From: Rhizobium sophorae
Lineage (GTDB): Bacteria; Pseudomonadota; Alphaproteobacteria; Rhizobiales; Rhizobiaceae
Direction of reading: 5' to 3'
Length of the DNA stretch: 64,000 nucleotides
Assembly (NCBI RefSeq): GCF_013087515.1
Contig: NZ_JABFCN010000070.1
Location: 124,001-188,000 of the forward strand
Shown here piece by piece: positions 44,197 to 53,459 of this stretch (position 1 is the first letter of the stretch; each line of letters begins with the position of its first letter). A program made the translations under genes and the position numbers. The notes beneath the pieces were generated by a model. It saw only the letters and a list, made by a program, of their open reading frames with translations, did no database searches and was not told where the DNA came from.

Positions 44197-45831
44197 ATGG
44201 CCAATCCGATCCTTCACTTCTACGGCGCCGCGGGGTCGGTCACCGGGTCGAGCTTCCTTCTAGAGACCGGTGGCACGCGCATTCTGATCGACTGCGGAAT
44301 GTTCCAAGGCTCGAAGTCGGAGAAGGAGCTCAACTACAAGCCATTCCCCTTCGTACCATCGCGGATCGACGCCGTATTGCTCACGCACGCGCACATCGAC
44401 CACTCGGGGCTGCTTCCGAAACTTGCGAAGGCGGGATATGGAGGACCGATCTATGCAACGCCGGCGACGATCGACCTTTGCACGATCATGCTGCAGGATT
44501 CAGGTCACATCCAGGAGTCGGAGGTCCGAAAGCTCAATCGAAGGAATAGCCGAAGGGCGCGAGAGAGGGTGGAGCCCATCTATACCGCCGACGACGCCCG
44601 CGGCATGCTGCCGCAGTTCATCGCGGTCGAGTATGGCGAGTGGCGGGAGACTGTTGGCGGCGTAAGGTTCCGTTACTGGAATGCTGGACACCTGATGGGT
44701 TCCGCATCGATCGAAGTCGAGGCGCCCGGCGCCGACGGGGCGACAAGAATTTTGTTCTCGGGCGACGTCGGTGCGAGCAACAAGCTGTTCGAAAACCTCC
44801 CTCTGGCGCCTTCCGGGGTCGATTACCTCATCTGCGAAAGCACATATGGAGACCGGGAACGGGAAGAATACGCCCTGAAAGTTCGACGGGACCGGCTGCG
44901 CGACGTGGTGGCGAGTTCGAACAGCCTCGGCGGGGTTCTTCTGATTCCCTCCTTCGCCGTCGAGAGGACGCAGGAGGTGCTGACCGATCTCGTCGCCCTC
45001 ATGGACGAAGGAGAGGTGCCGCGGTGCCCTATTATGATAGACTCGCCGCTTGCATCGCGAGCGACCGAGGCCTTCAAGAGGCATGCGGCCGACCTCGGTC
45101 ACGGCAAGGCGTTCCTTCGCGCGCTCAACGCGCCGAACGTCCGCTTCACCGAGACGGCCGAGCAGTCGAAGGCGCTCGATCTCGTCCGGGGCTTTCACAT
45201 CATCATCGCGGCAAGCGGAATGTGCGAGGCGGGGAGGATCCGCCACCGCCTGAAGAACTGGCTCTGGCGGCAGGAGTGCACCGTGCTGTTTGTCGGGTTT
45301 CAGGCGGCGGGGACGCTAGGCCGCATCCTGCAGGAGGGCGCGACCGACGTCCGCATCCAGGGCGAGGAGATTCACGTCTGCGCCAGGATGGCCACGCTCG
45401 ACGCCTACAGCGGGCATGCGGATGCAAGCGAACTCGATGCGTGGGTTGCCGGTCGGGAACCGATCCGGAAGGCGATATTCCTCGTTCATGGAGAGGAGCA
45501 CGCTCGTGAAGCGATGTCCGCCCGGCTCCAGAAGCAAGTTTCCGCAAAGGTCGTTTGCCCGTCGCTGGACGACGCCTACGAGCTTGCACCGGCGGGTGCA
45601 CGCCTCATCGAAGACAGGGCGCCCGCACGTATCAAGCCGGTCGTGCCCGGCAGGCCTGACTGGAACAACGACTATCAGCGGTTCGTTCTGGACCTGTCCG
45701 ATCGTCTGAAATCCGTCGCCGACGAGAAGGGCCGCGCGGTCGTGCTGCGCAGGCTTCGACGCGCACTGGACCCGGACGATGTTCCGGCGGCTGAGGGGAG
45801 GAGGAACGGCAATGTTAATCATGGATCGTGA
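44197..45831 (+). CDS. MBL-fold RNA-processing-type exonuclease (beta-CASP)
   Basis: A 544-residue metallo-beta-lactamase/beta-CASP protein. Zinc ligands appear in LTHAHIDHSG, in WNAGHLMGS and in FSGDVG; the beta-CASP part has PSFAVERTQEVL, DSPLASRATEAF and ASGMCEAGRIRHRL, and the final SGHADASEL and VHGE motifs complete the site. Relatives are CPSF73/RNase J-like nucleases. In bacterial low-oxygen loci its RNA target is unknown. The next small gene starts 20 bp before its stop. Confidence 0.86.
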   Translation: MANPILHFYGAAGSVTGSSFLLETGGTRILIDCGMFQGSKSEKELNYKPFPFVPSRIDAVLLTHAHIDHSGLLPKLAKAGYGGPIYATPATIDLCTIMLQDSGHIQESEVRKLNRRNSRRARERVEPIYTADDARGMLPQFIAVEYGEWRETVGGVRFRYWNAGHLMGSASIEVEAPGADGATRILFSGDVGASNKLFENLPLAPSGVDYLICESTYGDREREEYALKVRRDRLRDVVASSNSLGGVLLIPSFAVERTQEVLTDLVALMDEGEVPRCPIMIDSPLASRATEAFKRHAADLGHGKAFLRALNAPNVRFTETAEQSKALDLVRGFHIIIAASGMCEAGRIRHRLKNWLWRQECTVLFVGFQAAGTLGRILQEGATDVRIQGEEIHVCARMATLDAYSGHADASELDAWVAGREPIRKAIFLVHGEEHAREAMSARLQKQVSAKVVCPSLDDAYELAPAGARLIEDRAPARIKPVVPGRPDWNNDYQRFVLDLSDRLKSVADEKGRAVVLRRLRRALDPDDVPAAEGRRNGNVNHGS

Positions 45832-46165
45832 CTGCAAGCGCGGCGGAGAACGCTTCGCGATACCGACCCAGGGTGAGGTGCAAGGCAAGCTTATCGTCCT
45901 GGAGGTCGTCGCTATAACCTGCCTGCGGGAGGTTCTCGCTTCGAAGAATGCCTTTGCCGTCGCCGCTTTGAAGAAGAAGGTCCTGCGGGCCATGAAGGAG
46001 CAGTGCGCGCCGTTCGGTCTGTCGTCGGAAGACGAGAAGGCCGTCTTGGAGTACGCATGCGAGTTCTTCGAAGAGGCAAGCAAGGAGGCAGCCAGGCAGG
46101 CTGCAACGAAGGTGGCTGCGAAGTCTGCCGGGACGGCACGCTCCAGGACTCCGGGCCATGGATAG
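45812..46165 (+). CDS. Small hypothetical protein between MBL nuclease and acetate kinase
   Basis: A 117-residue protein, mostly helical (AFAVAALKKKVLRAMKEQC, KAVLEYACEFFEEASKEAAR) with a basic Ala/Lys tail. GGGAGGAGG precedes ATG 45812. It overlaps the MBL gene by 20 bp and acetate kinase by 8 bp, so the three genes form one operon. Family not recognised; it may be an adaptor of the MBL enzyme. Confidence 0.65.
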   Translation: MLIMDRDCKRGGERFAIPTQGEVQGKLIVLEVVAITCLREVLASKNAFAVAALKKKVLRAMKEQCAPFGLSSEDEKAVLEYACEFFEEASKEAARQAATKVAAKSAGTARSRTPGHG

Positions 46166-47330
46166 GGTTGCCGTCACTTTCAACGCCGGATCCTCCAGCC
46201 TCAAGGTCGGCGTTTTCAGGCTGAAGGACGGTCGGGCACTCCGGCTGGGAGGCGGTGTTGCCACGCTCGGAGACCGGTCAAGATTCACCTTCCGATTTTC
46301 CGACGGGGACGAGACTGTCGATCTTCCGTCCGGGCCAGCGATCGACGCGCGGCTGGTTTCGCAGGTCGTCGATTGCATCGTCCGCAGAGGATTCGACCCC
46401 GTGGTGGCCGGCCATCGCATCGTCCATGGGGGACAGGTCTTCGATGGCCCCGTTCTACTGGAACCCAAGGTCGTCCTCAGAATGGAAGACCTGACGCATC
46501 TTGCGCCGGTGCACCTCCCTCCAGCGCTTGCGATCGTCCGCGCAGTCCGGAGCGCATATCCGGACATGCCGCAGACGGCGTCGTTCGATACCGCATTCCA
46601 TTCGTCGCAGAGCAGTCTTGCCGCACGGCTCGCCATTCCAAGAGAGCTGCATGACGCCGGGATTCGCAGATACGGCTTCCACGGACTTTCCTATAAGTAC
46701 GTCGCCGGCGAGCTCAGGAAACACGATCCCGACCTGGCCGCCGGCCGTGTCGTCTGCGCGCATCTTGGAAGCGGCGCGAGCCTGTGCGGAATGGTCGACG
46801 GCGTGAGTATAGACACCAGCATGGGCTTCTCCCCCCTGGACGGAATTCTGATGTCGACCCGGCCGGGCTCGCTCGATCCGGGCGCTGTCGTCCACCTTCT
46901 GCGCAACAATTTCCACGACGCGGATCATCTTGAGGATTTTCTCTATCACCGGTGCGGCCTGCTCGGCGTTTCCGGCAAAAGCGGCGACGTCCGCGTCTTG
47001 CTGGAGGACTTCCATCCGGCCTCCAGGGAAGCCCTCGATCTCTTCTGTTTCAGGATCGCCGGCGAGATAGGGAGGCTCGCCGTGTCTCTGGGCGGTGTGG
47101 ACGCCGTCGTCTTCACCGCCGGCGTCGGCGAGCATCAACCAGAAATACGCAGTGGCGTCGCTCACCATCTGGGCTGGCTGGGTCTCTCGTTGAGCGAGCC
47201 TGCGAACAAGATGAACGCGACCGTAATCAGCGCGAGGGAAAGTGAAATCGTCGCCCTTGTCATTCCGACCGACGAGGAACAGGTCATCGCCGAAGAAGCG
47301 ATCGAAGTCATCAGCCGGCACAGGCTTTGA
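46158..47330 (+). CDS. ackA: Acetate kinase
   Basis: A 390-residue acetokinase, which makes ATP and acetate from acetyl phosphate. Signatures: VTFNAGSSSLKVGVF, AGHRIVHGG, ASFDTAFHS, YGFHGLSYKYV, CAHLGSGASLCG, STRPGSLDPG and VFTAGVGEHQPEIR. In this kind of locus it normally works with phosphoketolase, which supplies acetyl phosphate; only the tail of that gene is left just downstream. Substrate-level ATP formation fits oxygen-limited growth. Confidence 0.9.
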   Translation: MDRVAVTFNAGSSSLKVGVFRLKDGRALRLGGGVATLGDRSRFTFRFSDGDETVDLPSGPAIDARLVSQVVDCIVRRGFDPVVAGHRIVHGGQVFDGPVLLEPKVVLRMEDLTHLAPVHLPPALAIVRAVRSAYPDMPQTASFDTAFHSSQSSLAARLAIPRELHDAGIRRYGFHGLSYKYVAGELRKHDPDLAAGRVVCAHLGSGASLCGMVDGVSIDTSMGFSPLDGILMSTRPGSLDPGAVVHLLRNNFHDADHLEDFLYHRCGLLGVSGKSGDVRVLLEDFHPASREALDLFCFRIAGEIGRLAVSLGGVDAVVFTAGVGEHQPEIRSGVAHHLGWLGLSLSEPANKMNATVISARESEIVALVIPTDEEQVIAEEAIEVISRHRL

Positions 47331-47359
47331 AGATCGACATGTCTGCACCCTACGACGCG

Positions 47360-47530
47360 GGATAGGCCGGTCATCTTCGACCATTCACGGCTATCCGCAT
47401 CTCATTCATCGGTTGACTTACCGGCGCACCAATCACGGCAACATCCATGTGCGCGGATTTGTGAAGGAAGGCACGACGACCACGCCGTTCGACATGACTG
47501 TGATGAGGCTCGCCGAGCACCGAGCGTTAG
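47360..47530 (+). pseudogene. xfp: Phosphoketolase C-terminal remnant
   Basis: Plus-strand translation gives PVIFDHS in one frame, then IHGYPHLIHRLTYRRTNHG and NIHVRGFVKEGTTTTPFDM in another, unmistakably the last part of xylulose-5-phosphate/fructose-6-phosphate phosphoketolase. The rest of this roughly 800-residue enzyme is absent and the remnant is itself frameshifted near 47380. Confidence 0.8.
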
Positions 47531-47638
47531 TCAGAGAGGATGGCGAAGACATGCCGGAGATACAGAACTCGCACCATGGGAAAGGACGTCGTAGGAGGAA
47601 CAGGTTTCATCGACGTCCGCCGCGACACGACGCGCCTG

Positions 47639-47652
47639 TTGATCCTCGTCAA
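47639..47652. promoter_or_regulatory. FNR/FixK-type box
   Basis: TTGATCCTCGTCAA, 56 bp before the CBS-BON start codon. Confidence 0.75.
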
Positions 47653-47707
47653 GGCGGCGAATCGACTTTCGCGTGTAATCGTCTTGCCAATCAAAGGAGA
47701 GAGAACG

Positions 47708-48363
47708 ATGCTTGCCAGAGACATCATGACGACCCCCGTGACGACGATCGACGAGGGACATAACGTCAGGGAAGCCGTCGAGATCGTCAACGCCAGCAAG
47801 ATTGGCGCGGTGCCCGTCGTCGACAGCGAAGGTCGACTCACGGGCATCGTCACCGAGGGAGATCTGCTGCGTCGTCTTGGGCCAAACGGGCGGTACCGCA
47901 TACGCGCGACCGCGAAGATGCACTGGCGGACTATGTGAAGGCTCGAAGCTGGCGCGTCAAGGACGTGATGTCGACGCCCGTCGTCAGCGCCACCCCGACC
48001 GCCACCGCCAGCCAGCTTGCCGAACTCCTGCAGGCCCACGACATCAAGCACCTGCCCGTCGTCGAGAACGGCAGGCTCGCCGGAATGATCAGCCGTCGCG
48101 ATTTGATGCGAGCGCTTCTCGATGTTCCTCGGCAGTGCATCGCTTCCGGCGACGAGGCCCTAGGGACCGCCGTTCGTAGCCGCCTGGAAGCCGAGCTCGA
48201 AATAACGCCCCCCATGGTCAATGCGACCGTCTCCAACGGGGTGGTCACCCTGAGGGGAGAGGTCGAGACGGAGCTGGAACGCTCAGCGGCCAGGGTGGCC
48301 GCGGAAAGCGTCCGCGGCGTCGGCGGCGTGGTGAACAAGATCACCCTGGCTTCCGCATGGTGA
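47708..48363 (+). pseudogene. CBS-CBS-BON protein gene, frameshifted
   Basis: The first frame (ATG 47708 behind AAGGAG) encodes one CBS motif: ARDIMTTPVTTIDEGHNV and VPVVDSEGRLTGIVTEGDLL. It ends at 47938. The second CBS motif (VKDVMSTPVVSATPTATASQ, HLPVVENGRLAGMISRRDLM) and a BON domain (VNATVSNGVVTLRGEVETEL) continue in another frame to 48363; REDALADYVKARSWRVKD bridges them. The shift lies at about 47880-47920. Intact relatives are single proteins of about 220 residues. An ATG-free restart (GTG 47935) might still give the second half. Confidence 0.72.
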
Positions 48364-48401
48364 GCCCCTCAAACGATGAAATCGTCCCTGGAGTTTCCGT
48401 C

Positions 48402-48554
48402 ATGTTTGTCAGGGTCATTGCAGACGCCGTCATGTCGAGGCTTCTCCTCGTCATCCTGATCCTCATGGTCGGGACGGTCGTGGGCGTCCTGCTGGTGAAA
48501 CCATCCGACGACTCTCGAAGCGGGCGCGTCGAGCGCTCTCTCTCCGACCCGTGA
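48402..48554 (+). CDS. Possible 50-residue membrane peptide
   Basis: Short frame with one hydrophobic helix (SRLLLVILILMVGTVVGVLL) and a charged tail. It follows the CBS-BON region and has no strong ribosome-binding site. Could be a genuine small membrane protein or chance. Confidence 0.35.
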   Translation: MFVRVIADAVMSRLLLVILILMVGTVVGVLLVKPSDDSRSGRVERSLSDP

Positions 48555-48755
48555 GTGCGCGATGAACATTTGGCCCTGCAAGATTGAATTGCCCGGCCGC
48601 TTCTCGCAAAAGACCGGAAGCGCGACGGATTCGATGCCCTCCGAACTGTTCGGTTTCCTCTGGCTGATGGGAAGGCGCATCAGGCGTTGATCGCCGGGCT
48701 GTCCCTGGTTCTTTTGTTATCGGCGCGGCGCCTCTCGAACTCCAGCGCCGGATCG

Positions 48756-49037
48756 TCAATGAGGCGACCGAGCAAGTGACATACGGGTCGCTTCTTTTCT
48801 CGTATCCATCTCGCGGTGGTAGTGTTGGAGGGCGCCGAACACCAGCACGAGCGGACTTTTGAACTGGCGCGCGAAGTCTGCCAGCATGCCCTCACGGCTT
48901 TCGTCGGAAAGAGAGTTCGGTCCGAACCGTCGCACGCGTTCTTCGGCTTCGGCGGTCGTCGGCCCAAGGGACGTGGGTCCCGCCGCTCGATAGCAGCCGA
49001 AACCAGTCATAAGCCACGGAGGGGGACAGTTCGTCAA
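48756..49037 (-). pseudogene. P-type ATPase N-terminal remnant
   Basis: Minus-strand codons give TTAEAEERVRRFGPNSLSDE and DFARQFKSPLVLVFGALQHY, the cation-ATPase N-domain and start of the first membrane helix. After that the frame is lost. Nothing of the catalytic domain remains. It lies head-on behind the stress-protein gene at 49034, with a four-base overlap. Confidence 0.6.
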
Positions 49038-49867
49038 TGTGACATGAGGACGGGCAAAAGAGGCTCGTGCAATACGCCATCGGTTGCTCCGCCCAGGACG
49101 AAATTTCGCAACCTCGAGTGTCCAAATCCTCCCATGACCAGCATGTCGGCGCTCAGTTCCAGTGCTGTCTGCTGAATGCTCTGACCGATCGATGACGAGG
49201 TAAAGCGAGCGACCGTTGCGCCTGCATTGACGCCGCTCGAAACCAGGAGTTCAGCAAGGTGCGCTCCGCTTGGCTCCCACAGCGGTTTTTCACCCGTCAG
49301 CGATAGAACCGAGACCCGCTTGGCCTTGTGAATGAACGGGTTTGCATCATTAACGGCTCGAGCGGCGGCTCTGCTTCCGTCCCAGGCGATGACCAGATGG
49401 TCGATTGGGCCAGCAAGGGTCTTGCTGGGAAAGATGACGGCTGGCCGGCCGGAGCCGAATATGACCGATTCCGCGACAATACGAGTGTCCGGGACATCCG
49501 CGACACATTCGAGAATGGCCAGATCGAAAAAGCGCGCTTCGGTGGCCGAGGTCTCGTGCAACTGCGGCAAGGTGGTTTGGACCGTTCGGCAAGATAATTC
49601 AACCTTGGCGTTCGCTGCGAGGTTGGTCGCTGCTGCAATCAGCGTTTCGGCGCGATCACGGCTCAGGGTCTCGGCATGCTCGATCATCTTTGGAGTATCG
49701 AGCAGCAAAGACGACCATGCGTTGGGGATGTGCGGAATCGCGACTGTTAGCGCGCACGCGCGAAGATGCGCGCTGTAATACCTAGCAAACGTTACGGCGT
49801 TCGAAATGATCAATCCGGAACTTGAATCGGGATATGTTGATAGCGGGAGAAAATATTGTGCCGTCAT
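49034..49867 (-). CDS. Universal stress protein family protein
   Basis: A 277-residue UspA-family protein, paralogous to the one at 33478-34299 (both begin with xxQFxLPLSTYPDxSS). C-terminal domain: HLVIAWDGSRAAARAV and ADMLVMGGFGHSRLRNFVLG, the nucleotide-binding pattern. I start it at ATG 49867 to match the paralogue; the frame is open to 49975. A FixK box lies about 200 bp upstream at 50070. Confidence 0.83.
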   Translation of the reverse strand: MTAQYFLPLSTYPDSSSGLIISNAVTFARYYSAHLRACALTVAIPHIPNAWSSLLLDTPKMIEHAETLSRDRAETLIAAATNLAANAKVELSCRTVQTTLPQLHETSATEARFFDLAILECVADVPDTRIVAESVIFGSGRPAVIFPSKTLAGPIDHLVIAWDGSRAAARAVNDANPFIHKAKRVSVLSLTGEKPLWEPSGAHLAELLVSSGVNAGATVARFTSSSIGQSIQQTALELSADMLVMGGFGHSRLRNFVLGGATDGVLHEPLLPVLMSH

Positions 49868-50069
49868 GTCCTGCTCCATCTCTCGCGGACCGCCACGATT
49901 GCAATCATCTAACTTCATTTGTCGCAAGGCGGCATTGATGTAACGCAATTGCCGGTTTTCCGGCTTCTCTGGCACGGTGCCGCGTGCCAGAATTCCGTCT
50001 CTCCTTTCAAGAGCGCCAGGATAATCGGAAGTTCACACAAGTGCCTTTCCAACAGGAAGTCTGCGTAAG

Positions 50070-50083
50070 TTGATCGTGGTCAA
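50070..50083. promoter_or_regulatory. FNR/FixK-type box
   Basis: TTGATCGTGGTCAA between the stress-protein gene (minus) and the broken permease gene (plus); about 64 bp before the latter's GTG. Confidence 0.7.
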
Positions 50084-50146
50084 ATCCTTGATGGCCGAGA
50101 TCCGGTATTGAATTCAGGAGGACGTGCTTGCGACAATGGGAGCGCG

Positions 50147-50838
50147 AAGTGAATTTAACGACCGCCGAAACCGCCGGGATGCGGCCGAGACTAGCACGCA
50201 CGCTAACCTCGTCGCACGCCGTCCTGTACGGTCTCGGCGTCACCATTAGGCGCGGGTATTTACGTGCTCGTTAGCGTCGCCGCCGGGCGGGCGGGTATGC
50301 ATGCACCGGTTGCGTTCCTTGGTGCCGCCGCAGTAATGGGCTTGAGCGCGGCCTCGTTTGCCGAACTCGGCACGCGAATGCCCGTCAGCGCAAGTGAGGC
50401 CGCCTATGTCGGTAGGCATTTAGACTGCAATGGTTCACGATCATGACCGGGTTGCTGGTCATCGTGACAGCGATCATCTCGGCAGCGACGATCAGCGCTG
50501 GTAGTGCTGGATATGTAGGTGTCCTCCTTCCGCTTCCTGTATCCTCGATCAACGCCGGCTTCGTGCTGACAATGGGTGCTATTTCATGCCTGGCGGCAGC
50601 CAGCTCGATCACTTTCGCAGGTGCTATGACGGTTATTGACGTCGGTGGTCTCCTCCTCATCGTCGGAGCGGGGTTCTCCGAAGGTGTTGGCCTGATCGAA
50701 CGCCTGCCGGAGGCATGGCCCGGCGGCAATCCCACGGCCTGGGTCGGCGTGTTCGGTGCCGCCATGATTGCGGTGTTCTCCTTCATCGGCTTCGAACACC
50801 TGGTCAACATTGCCGAAGAAATGAAGACGCCGTGGTTC
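50147..50838 (+). pseudogene. APC-type amino-acid permease, frameshifted and truncated
   Basis: Fragments in successive frames: SSHAVLYGLGVTI, then GIYVLVSVAAGRAGMHAPVA and SAASFAELGTRMPVSASEAA, then LLVIVTAIISAATISAGSAG and FIGFEHLVNIAEEMKTP. These are consecutive parts of an APC permease (helices 1-6). Frameshifts fall near 50249 and 50405-50445, and the second half of the protein is missing after EEMKTP. Confidence 0.7.
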
Positions 50839-50910
50839 TATCGAGCTTGTAGGTCATGAGAAGTCTCCTTTGGGCTCCCATGCAACGGCCAGCAAATGCC
50901 CAGCGTCCAA

Positions 50911-51294
50911 TCACATGTCTTGCATGAACGCCTGCATTTCTTCAGGTGTGGCTTTGCCGTCATTGTTCGCGTCGACCGCGTCGAAGACGCGTTTGTGGAT
51001 TGCGGTCAACTCCTCGAAAGAAACTGCGCCGTCCCCGTCGCTATCGGCGATGACGAACATGATCTTCATCATTTGACCGCGCATTGGCCCCATCATGCGC
51101 ATTCCTTCATTCATGTCCGATGACATCATGTTGCGGCCCATCATGCCGGGCATCATTTCCGATCTGTCGGCCTCGGGTTTAGCCTCAGACTGGGCCGGGT
51201 CTGGACTTTTCGTCTGGGCGGAGGCGCTGCCCATGGCACCGACGGCACCGAGCAAGGCCAGCATCGTGATCGTTGGCAGTCTGAACATGGACAT
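50911..51294 (-). CDS. Exported EF-hand protein
   Basis: A 127-residue protein with a signal peptide (ITMLALLGAVGAMGSASA), a Met-rich middle (EMMPGMMGRNMMSSDMNEG) and two EF-hand loops, DSDGDGAVSFEE and DANNDGKATPEE. It should bind Ca2+ in the periplasm; the Met-rich stretch could also bind copper(I). GAGGAG precedes ATG 51294. The frame upstream to 51513 is not convincing. Confidence 0.82.
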   Translation of the reverse strand: MSMFRLPTITMLALLGAVGAMGSASAQTKSPDPAQSEAKPEADRSEMMPGMMGRNMMSSDMNEGMRMMGPMRGQMMKIMFVIADSDGDGAVSFEELTAIHKRVFDAVDANNDGKATPEEMQAFMQDM

Positions 51295-51734
51295 CCTGAC
51301 TCTCCTCTTTGAGTATTGTCCTCCACGAGATGGAGCGCCCTTTGAGGCTACGATGCACACCGGCTTCAAACATTGCGCTGGATCAAACCACTTGTATGGT
51401 TCGAGTCGTTGAGGACGGACCGATCGCCTTCGCGCCGCGCCATGACTGCGACGCCAGCCACCTCCGTCACCGAGAGTGCGATCGTGCCTGGCTTGATCGA
51501 TCTCAACGTCCACGCCGTCCGAACCCGGTATCCTGGCGCCATCAGCCAGCGACTGATGGTCGGGCCCTCGTGACGATGCCCCGCTGGCGGTCCGAAACCT
51601 TCAGGAGATCGAGGATGAACCCCCAGAAACAGATAGAACGAACCTGGTCGGAACCCGTTTTCGTCCAGGTGGGCATGAGCGTCCCTCAGGCTGTCGCGGA
51701 GCGAGCGAGGCGCTCGATTTTCTCGCCAACCGAA

Positions 51735-52340
51735 CGCGTCTTCAAAGAGTTCGGCCTGCCCAAGGCGATCAGAACCGACAACGGAGTGCCTTTCGCCAGC
51801 CCCAACGGACTGTTCAATCTGTCTCGGCTCGCCGTCTTGTGGCTCAGGCTCGGTATCGACATCGAGCGCATCAAGCCGGGCAACCCGCAGCAGAACGGCC
51901 GCCATGAGCGCATGCATCTGACACTGAAACTTGAGACAACCAAGCCGGCCGGCACCAATTTCCTGCAGCAGCAAGCCCACTTCGACGACTTCGTCGAGGA
52001 GTTCAACACCGAGCGGCCCCACCCAGGCGCTCAACATGGCCTGCCCGGCAGAATGTTACGACGCTTCACCGCGCGCCTACCGCGGCCTACCCGATCTCGA
52101 CTACCCGTTCCACGACCAGACAGTCACCGCCACAACATGCGGACGCATCTGCTACAAGCGGAAGAAGATCAATCTCAGTCTGGTCTTCGCCAGTCAGGCC
52201 GTCGGCATCAACCAGGTCGAAGACCATATCTGGCTTACAAGCTTTATGGATTATGATCTGGGATACTTCGATGATGAGACATGCAGGCTTGAACCTTTGC
52301 CGAACCCTTTCGGTCCAAAAGTGTTACCTATGTCTCAGGA
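51735..52340 (+). mobile_element. IS481-type transposase remnant
   Basis: The DDE integrase core C-terminal half: FGLPKAIRTDNGVPFASPNG, LGIDIERIKPGNPQQNGRHE and FVEEFNTERPH in one frame, then QALNMACPAECY, PRAYRGLPDLDYPFHDQTV and LGYFDDETCRLEPLPNPFG in the next. A frameshift lies near 52018-52028 and the N-terminal half is gone. The right end (GTTACCTATGTCTCAGG at about 52323) resembles IS481 terminal repeats and is 45 bp from the tRNA gene. Confidence 0.72.
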
Positions 52341-52381
52341 ACAAACCGTAACCTATGTGTCCAGAACGGACCGTACGGAAA

Positions 52382-52458
52382 TGGCGCACCCGACAGGATT
52401 CGAACCTGTGACCTTTGGAATCGGAATCCAACACTCTATCCAGCTGAGCTACGGGTGC
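52382..52458 (-). tRNA. tRNA-Arg (anticodon CCG)
   Basis: Cloverleaf on the minus strand: acceptor GCACCCG/CGGGTGC, D arm GCTC-AGCTGGATA-GAGT, anticodon arm TTGGA-TTCCGAT-TCCAA with anticodon CCG, T arm ACAGG-TTCGAAT-CCTGT, discriminator G and an encoded CCA. It reads CGG codons. Its 3' end faces the low-oxygen island, the usual orientation for island insertion. Confidence 0.93.
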
Positions 52459-52599
52459 ATGCTTGAGGCGGTTTGAATCGCCTGTCCGATGGGTGGTTCT
52501 TAGCCTAGCTTGCGGTCGGCTTCAATCGCGAAATTCTCAGAATTACCGATGCTTGCAGTTTGATGGGTATTTTTATCCGTTGGCCATGGGAGTGCACAT

Positions 52600-52630
52600 A
52601 AAAACTCCGCCGACCTTGCGGGCGGCGGAG
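52600..52630 (-). terminator. Terminator of the sugar-transport operon
   Basis: CTCCGCCG / CGGCGGAG stem with a 10-base loop, followed on the minus strand by a run of T (AAAA on the plus strand at 52601). It lies 33 bp after the ATPase gene stop. Confidence 0.75.
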
Positions 52631-52662
52631 CGTGATTGTTGTGGACTGTCGCCTGGCGGCGG

Positions 52663-53445
<783 letters not shown>

Positions 53446-53459
53446 GTTTCGGGCTCCTC

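Noticed and set aside
51493..51506. TTGATCGATCTCAA as a possible FixK box before the EF-hand gene
   Set aside because: One half-site is off and it is about 200 bp from the start codon; too weak to claim.
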